DNA of 64,000 nucleotides from Aphelenchoides besseyi (taxonomy: Eukaryota > Nematoda > Chromadorea > Rhabditida > Aphelenchoididae): contig JAMPIQ010000002.1 in NCBI GenBank assembly GCA_024699855.1, positions 1,426,001-1,490,000 on the forward strand. The letters are read 5' to 3'. The position numbers and the translations under genes were made by a program. The notes under the pieces are model-generated. The model was not told the origin of the DNA. It saw only the letters and a program-made list of their open reading frames with translations, and made no database searches. The number at the start of each line of letters is the position of its first letter. Within the stretch, counting starts at the first letter, position 1. Shown one piece after another: positions 58,320 to 64,000 of the stretch.

Positions 58320-58894
58320 ATGTCGGAGACTACGAACGAAGTTCCGGGCGAGTACGCGATGTACGGACCGTTCTTCGGATCACTCGGTGTTACTGCCGCG
58401 ATGGTTGGTTTTGAGTTTACCTTGTGTGGTTATTGGCTTTTAGATTTTCACTGCCGCCGGTTCAGCGTATGGAACCGCTAAATCGGGTACGGGAATCGCG
58501 TCGATGGCCGTTGCGAAGCCGGAACTCGTCATGAAAGCGATCATTCCGGTCGTCATGGCGGGTATTGTTGCCATCTACGGTCTGGTGGTTGCCGTCATTA
58601 TTTCCGGCAAAGTGCAACCCGGTGGCAAAGACTATCCGATCTACGTTGGTTTCGCTCAGTTAGCCGCTGGATTGACTTGTGGACTTTGTGGATTGGGTGC
58701 AGGATATGCCATCGGAATTGCTGGTGATGCGGGTGTTCGTGGTTTAGCTCAACAACCGCGGTTATTTGTCGGCATGATTCTTATCTTGATTTTTGCGGAG
58801 GTATGAATGGGATTATAGATTTTAACGATTGCATCATTTGTAGGTTCTGGGTCTTTACGGAATGATCGTCTCTTTGATTTTGTCCGCCACTTAA
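58320..58894 (+). CDS. V-ATPase 16 kDa proteolipid subunit c
   Basis: Exons 58320-58403, 58444-58800 and 58844-58894 join in phase to 163 residues, the normal length for subunit c. Four membrane helices: the first has [28 protein letters not shown], the third [23 protein letters not shown], the fourth [20 protein letters not shown] with the essential proton-binding glutamate in FAEVLG. It forms the rotating c-ring of the Vo sector that acidifies organelles. Highly conserved and intact, a useful anchor for the window. Confidence 0.95.
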
Positions 58895-59466
58895 TTGAAC
58901 TGTTCATGTACATCTTCATACAGTAAAGAGTTTCTATAAAGATATTACTTACGAACGAAATTTGTATTTGATTTGAAATGCTTGAAATAAAGTTGACTTA
59001 TCGATGTTGTTGCTTTTGGAAGATCGTTGAATTCAAACAAACATCGTTGCTAAGAGATTCCGTAACCTTTCGATTTACAAAATAAGAATTTAAGGTTCGA
59101 ACGAGTCGTGAGAGTCCCATTAAAAGTTTGACGTTGTATCCTTCAATTTCGTAACAAACAAGTTGCCAATGACAAAATCTAGAGTACGGTAAAATGAAAG
59201 CACAACATGTGTCGTACTCGATAGACGGACTAATGAATGGCCGAAACACGTCTACTTCGGGTTTTGAATTTGAGTTTTCACACGACAGTTAAATTCTGAG
59301 CATCTGAACTCGACTTCAGAGACGCATGTCGTTGCATCAAAGTTCTTTTATATTCCTTGGCGACAATTAAATTTTATCCTTAGGTTTGCTTCTTTGTGAA
59401 ACACGAAGTGATGTTGAAACCAGTTCTCTAGTCACACGCACCTACAAATTCGATGGAGGGATTCGA
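58895..59466. other. intergenic, possible upstream exon of next receptor
   Basis: An ATG at about 59322 (MSLHQSSFIF) precedes a TTTTATCCTTAG acceptor, so a short leader exon of the receptor at 59467 may lie here. Confidence 0.3.
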
Positions 59467-60738
59467 ATGGAAGTAATAGAAGGTTTTGGCCTTTGCGTTA
59501 GCTACTTTCCTTTTCAAATGGTCAATCTGGAATTGTCGTATGTTGTAACGAATCAAACAGATCGATCAAAAATGTGCGCAATGGCCTACGAACTTCACCA
59601 CAACACGCTGATTATGATCCCGGTGATTTTCCACGTACTATTCGGATATCTTGCATTCACAGCCTTCATCTTTTATTTCAAATCAAAGGCCATCAGACAC
59701 TACTTTTCGATTATTGATTTCAATCTGAAGGTACGTAGCGATCGATCCCTTTTCGTTTAAAAGCCTTTTTAGGTCATCTTTGCTGTCGGCATCGGTTATT
59801 ATTTGCTTGCGATATTCAACGCCTTACTGTTGTACACCCATAGATTGATTATAATGCTCCTTGATTTAACCCCCTGTTCTTACATAATGAATGGATTTCT
59901 TTGCTATTTTGTTACCAGTCAATTTAGCTCTTCTTGTGTTATGGGTTACACGATTTTTCACGGAGCGCTTCTCATCGAACGTGTACTGAGAACTTTTCTT
60001 GTGTCAAACAGATTTCAGTGGCTTCAAAGTGTGGTTGTTGGCCTTATGGTTATCTGTTTGGTGAGTTCCTTTTGTTCTTCTGGAGACCTACTGTTTAGCT
60101 TACTTTGCCTAACGTCTATCAATACACTTTGTCATATCCATCAGAGCCACTATACAATCGATTTTATTGCCATTCACCTTCTTTGTTGACTTCGAATATC
60201 AAAATCAGAGCTCTGCAAAAAGCTCTAACCTTCTTGATCTGTGACTGCTGCGTTACGGTTGGCGATGTTTGTCTCTTCTTGTACAACCGCAGACAAATAA
60301 CCAACCATAAACGGTATGTCCGGCTAATTTTGCATTCGAACCTTCAGTTGTTTAGGAAGGTTAGCGGCTACAATCTTAACAAAAACTACGAACTGCGCAC
60401 AACCGAAATTTCGATTCGTTTGATTTTTCCGTTTGCCATCCTCCACAGTTTCGGGTTCTTTCTTCAGGTAATCGCGAACATTGTCTTCTTGAACAAACTT
60501 GACGGATCGTCGCTTCTTATGGAAATTTTGGGACGTGAGATCGTGAATTTCGTAAGTTCCTTCTTTCCAACACTAACCACTTGGTCTTCAGATGCGTACG
60601 TTTTCGATCTTTCTGATTGCCGGAAGTCAACTTCTCTATTACCATGTACGACGAAAGGAGACTGCCGAGTGGTTGAACTCGAAAAGTTTAACGGCAACCG
60701 AAACCTATTTTGAGATGTTCAGAAAACAACTGAATTAG
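59467..60738 (+). CDS. Sra/Srab-like chemoreceptor
   Basis: Exons to 59730, then 59773-60060, 60099-60313, 60356-60551 and 60592-60738, in phase throughout. Seven hydrophobic segments. After TM3 comes HGALLIERVLRTFL; the TM5-TM6 loop reads YNLNKNYELRTTEISIRLIF, the equivalent of the family YQLxEN motif. The start is uncertain: ATG at 59467 or 59572 are both in frame, and 59572 gives the usual short N-terminus. Intact. Confidence 0.68.
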
Positions 60739-60774
60739 CATTTGCCTTTATTCCAATAAATTCACTTCTTCTCA

Positions 60775-61171
60775 TCATTTGCACAAGTGAATAGCCTTAC
60801 AGGCGTGATCTGGATCGATAACTTTATCTTTGTTGACAATCAAATCATATAGTTTGTCCAACTCTTCTTTTCCGATCTTACGACAAACCTTCTCGAGCAA
60901 GCCGATTTGAAGTTCTTTGCACGCCTTCTGCAACAACCAGTAGAATTCGATTGACAATGTAACTCACGTTCACAATCTGTTGAAGTTGATTTTCTTCCAA
61001 TTTTGCCGCATGGCCGACCTCCTTCTTCACTTGTTTGAAGAGTTCTTTGCACGGATGACACAACCAATGTGATCGATACCCATGCGAATGATGGAAACGA
61101 TAGGCTTTGGATTCCATGGAGTTGGTGAAACACACCAAAACAAAGATTGAGAGTAAAGTCAACGATCTCAT
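60775..61171 (-). CDS. saposin B-type peptide
   Basis: Exons 61171-60968 and 60927-60775 join in phase to 118 residues. Signal peptide (MRSLTLLSIFVLVCFTNS), then a single saposin domain with all six cysteines in order: LCHPC, KACKEL, EKVC, and a terminal HACKAIHLCK. Saposin-like proteins of nematodes bind lipids or permeabilise membranes, often in the intestine. Intact, ends convergently with the receptor at 60738. Confidence 0.82.
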
Positions 61172-61890
61172 CTTTTGTAGCAATTGAACGGTTAAAGAAG
61201 ACAATCGTCCAATTTAAATGATTTGCATCGGGTGTTCAATGGACCGACATTAAATTCAGCATTTGGCTTCTAAATGCCGAGACTCCGATGTTCACGTAAA
61301 GTTTGAAGTCGAGTGTTGTTTTAGTGTCATTTGGATGCAGTGTTCTCTGTATTGAAGTCTTAAGTATGTTCATGTAAACTCTCTTGACCTTCGAGAAGAT
61401 TTGTGATTTCCAAAACCACAGATACAACTTGTTGCTTTTAAGATCGATAAGAATACATCATTGATTCCACTACGCCGAACAATTTCCAACCACAGAACCA
61501 CGTTCCGGTTATGATTTGCGTCGAAGCAAGACACGAGAAATCCGAGATGTGCGCGATAACTTAAGTCAAAAGAATTGTTTTTCCCAATGGCGGGAGTTAA
61601 CATTCACGAGAGCATCTGAGCGATGTGTCGCAAATGAAGTCACCTATTGAGTGCACAATGAAAAACTAAAGAGGTTGATCATTGAAAGTCGAGTCGTCAA
61701 CTTTTAAAAAACTTTTGATTTACATCTTTCGGAAAAACAAGAATTAAAGTTGTTAACTTTTGTGCCAAACGCGAAGCTCGTAATTGCACACAATCATCTA
61801 AAGGTGACGAGTTTTTAACTCTAATGGTTGACTGCACAATGCCGTTCAGTTCACTTGTACGATACTTGCCGTGGAATCGGTTAACCAACA
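61172..61890 (-). pseudogene. possible GT92-like glycosyltransferase relic
   Basis: Minus-strand 61603-61430 reads LSYRAHLGFLVSCFDANHNR then VVLWLEIVRRSGINDVFLSI, resembling the start of a nematode GT92 (DUF23) catalytic domain. Further open pieces at 61427-61236 and 61891-61697 cannot be linked in phase, and the expected downstream motifs are absent. Low confidence. Confidence 0.3.
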
Positions 61891-64000
61891 ATGCAGCGAT
61901 ACAGGACTCAAAATCAAGTTGGTCTCGCTACTGTTACTAGAGATTTTCTGTTTTAGAATCACAAGTGGCCGAAATTCAAGGACTGCGAGGGGTGGCGATC
62001 ATTGGCGTTTTGCTTTTTCATTTGTGGGGAAAAACAACGTTCAAAGAAGGTTACCTCGGCGTGGACATTTTCTTCGTGATCTCCGGTTATTTGATGTGCC
62101 ATCTACTAACAAGGGAAACTCAATTGACCGTTGAACGTGTAACTGATTTCTACTACAGAAGAGCAAAACGAATAGTACCGATCTATTTGCTTGTCATTTG
62201 GTTGGTGTTGATGGCCGCTGTTTTCTATTTCATCTATCCGATCGACTATCTTTTACTGGTTGACCAGTCTCTCAAGCCACTTCTCTTTGTAGAAAATTTG
62301 CCCGATTCAACGGCTGACGACTATTTCATCCAAGTGACTAAGCAATAGAGAACACTGCTCACTTTTAATTTTAGAGTATGGGAGCTTATCGGTTCTTAAA
62401 ACATTGTTGGAGTTTGTCAGTTGAAATTCAATTTTATCTCTTAGTTCCCGCATTGATTTGGCTTCTGAATTTGTTTGCTCCAAGCAACCGTATCGTCATA
62501 ATTTCATTCTTCGGGTTTGCTTCTTTCTGGAAACAAGTTCATTCAACTGCCAACGATGAACACATGTCTCTGGCTGGCAGAATATGGCAATTCATGTTCG
62601 GGTTTCTAGGCGAGTAGTTGAAATCGCAGGTCATTGTAATGGACAGTTTTAGCCTATTACATTCAACAAACCGATAGCAACGAGCAGACTACTGAAAACG
62701 GTGAGTACTGAGTAAAGGAAAAGAATGAAGTCTTAGTTTTCAGCTTCGTGTATTTTCAAGCTTCCTGCCAGATTTCAAAACTACGACCTTCATTCAATCG
62801 GCTCGAAAATCTTTCACGTCGCTGTCACCTACATTTTGATTGCAAGTTTGTGGTTCAAACTTACACACAAGAAACACGTGAATCGTTTGATTTTGTTGAC
62901 AGTGACCACATTGATCATTTCGCGTCCTCGAGGAAACTGGCTGCTCGGTCAATGGTGGTTGGTTTGGTTGGGTGATGCATCCTATTCTATCTATCTTGTT
63001 CATTATCCACTGTTCGAATGGCACCGCTACGAATTCATCAGGATGTACCAGTTCAATGAACAAACAAACTTTATTGCGGGTGCTGTGTTGATTGCAGTGT
63101 CGATTGTTCTCGGCTATGCAATCGAACGATCGTACCATTCGCTTAGTCGTTGGATTAATTCGTGGACCCGGTTGTTGTTGGTGATAACCGCCGGCTATTT
63201 GTGTATTGGCGCCACATTGTTTTATTTGATTAAAGCTTCTGTCCCACAAACCGTAGGTCCATTTATCCGGAGCCAACTCACTTCTTTTTAGTTCCAACTC
63301 GATCGGCATCAGGTTCTTGAGAATCCCGAGCAACTCGCCGCAGAAACCATCGTTTTTTGGGAGAATCGCGAGCTTCGAGAGCCTATAAAAAACAAAAGCA
63401 AAGTAATCGAGTTGAACGACAAGTTTCAATACTTGACGTGGAATCTGGTGACTTGCAAACAACCGCAGAAGGAGCTTCTGCCTACGAGGATTAACATGAA
63501 AAACAGTCGAATTTTGTGGAGTTGCACAGAAGCGGTTAGTGAAATCAAAGACAAGAAACGTTCGCGTTTGTAGGAGGGAACAGGAGACAAAAACATTGTC
63601 GTTTTTGGAAACTCTCACGCAAGAAGCTACTACTTTGGTATAGAATATGCCTTTCGCGGATTGTACAAAAACATGGCAATGTTCGGAACTAACTGTCCAC
63701 TGAATATAAGTTTTTTAAACTTTCAATTTCACATTCTTATTGAAAACGATAATAATCTTTACGTTTTACATGTTAGAGGCTGAACGGGATTTTGAAGGTG
63801 GTTACAAGGTAGGACACTTCAGAAGGTCGAATGACTTCAAGTTTCAGAACAGTTACAATCGTTGCACGACGTTTCGGAAGAATGCGTTTAAGATGCTGCG
63901 CAAATGGAACTACAAAATCGACGTGATCATCGTCGCTGTGAAGTAACAGTCATTTTGGATTCTAAAGAACTTTCTTTCAGTTATCATCGATTCGTCTCTT
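61891..64000 (+). CDS. OAC-type membrane acyltransferase with SGNH domain (cut by window end)
   Basis: Exons 61891-61921, 61957-62333, 62375-62609, 62653-62700, 62744-63252, 63292-63534, 63574-63709, 63777-63942 and 63981 onward join in phase. The acyltransferase-3 domain has AEIQGLRGVAIIGVLLFHLW with the catalytic-type His, GYLGVDIFFVISGYLM, and HCWSLSVEIQFYLLVP. After about ten membrane helices comes an SGNH domain starting VVFGNSHARSYYFG (serine of the triad) and KWNYKIDVIIVAV. The intron at 62610-62652 has a GC donor (GCGAGT). Such proteins transfer acyl groups to glycans or lipids in membranes; the nematode family is large and intestinal or epidermal. Its C-terminus would look like the fragment at 22-660. 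Confidence 0.82.

Noticed and set aside
62794..63618. 274-codon minus-strand frame
   Set aside because: Exact antisense shadow of OAC exons 5-7, whose phases and motifs are convincing; no domain on the minus strand.
1..64000. CRISPR array, rRNA, tRNA or bacterial-style operon
   Set aside because: No spaced direct repeats, no rRNA-like sequence, no complete tRNA recognised by eye; gene structure is eukaryotic. A tRNA scan by program could still find one.

Overview
The window looks like nuclear DNA of a free-living rhabditid-type nematode. Evidence: very short introns (mostly 30-45 bases, GT...TTTCAG); nematode chemoreceptor families (Srh-like, Sre-like, Sra/Srab-like, Srd/Str-like and one unassigned group); and nematode secreted families (ground-like, MLT-10-like, two-domain CAP, saposin, PAN, OAC acyltransferase). 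No operon spacing, CRISPR, rRNA or tRNA was recognised. Exon borders given here were derived by hand from reading phase; where all phases agree the model is strong.

Layout. 0-3.6 kb: 3' end of an OAC acyltransferase, a fucosyltransferase with an in-frame stop, a Golgi-type sulfotransferase. 4-28 kb: chemoreceptor-rich block with a PAN protein, a two-domain CAP protein, a ground-like protein, a 10-cysteine secreted peptide and a beta-galactosidase relic. An RTE-like retrotransposon with a perfect 12-base target duplication splits one receptor exon. 29-36 kb: a secreted Asn/Gly/Gln-rich protein, a pepsin-fold protein lacking catalytic residues, and an 868-residue proline-rich secreted protein. 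36-44 kb: rearranged segment with an NK-2-class homeobox gene, a partial copy of its last exon, a 739-base unit present twice in inverted and rotated form, a second RTE fragment, and a large gene with paired helical modules and BED-like zinc fingers. 44-54 kb: small secreted or membrane proteins, a Ly6 protein, an MLT-10-like gene, and an HNH-like protein. 55-64 kb: a second pepsin-fold pseudoenzyme, an unrecognised two-repeat secreted protein, V-ATPase subunit c, a receptor, a saposin and another OAC acyltransferase running off the end.

Most genes act at the cell surface or in the secretory pathway (chemosensation, cuticle/extracellular matrix, glycan modification, lumenal hydrolase-like proteins). 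The window mixes intact genes with broken ones. Five reading-frame breaks are single-base insertions, three of them in T runs, so some may be assembly errors rather than true pseudogenes.

The most notable items are the rotated inverted duplication (a circle-like junction with 8-base microhomology), the two RTE insertions, the CAP gene whose two copies of one intron are identical while the exons have diverged, the two pepsin-fold pseudoenzymes, and two proteins with unrecognised internal repeats (39.4-41.7 kb and 56.6-57.9 kb).
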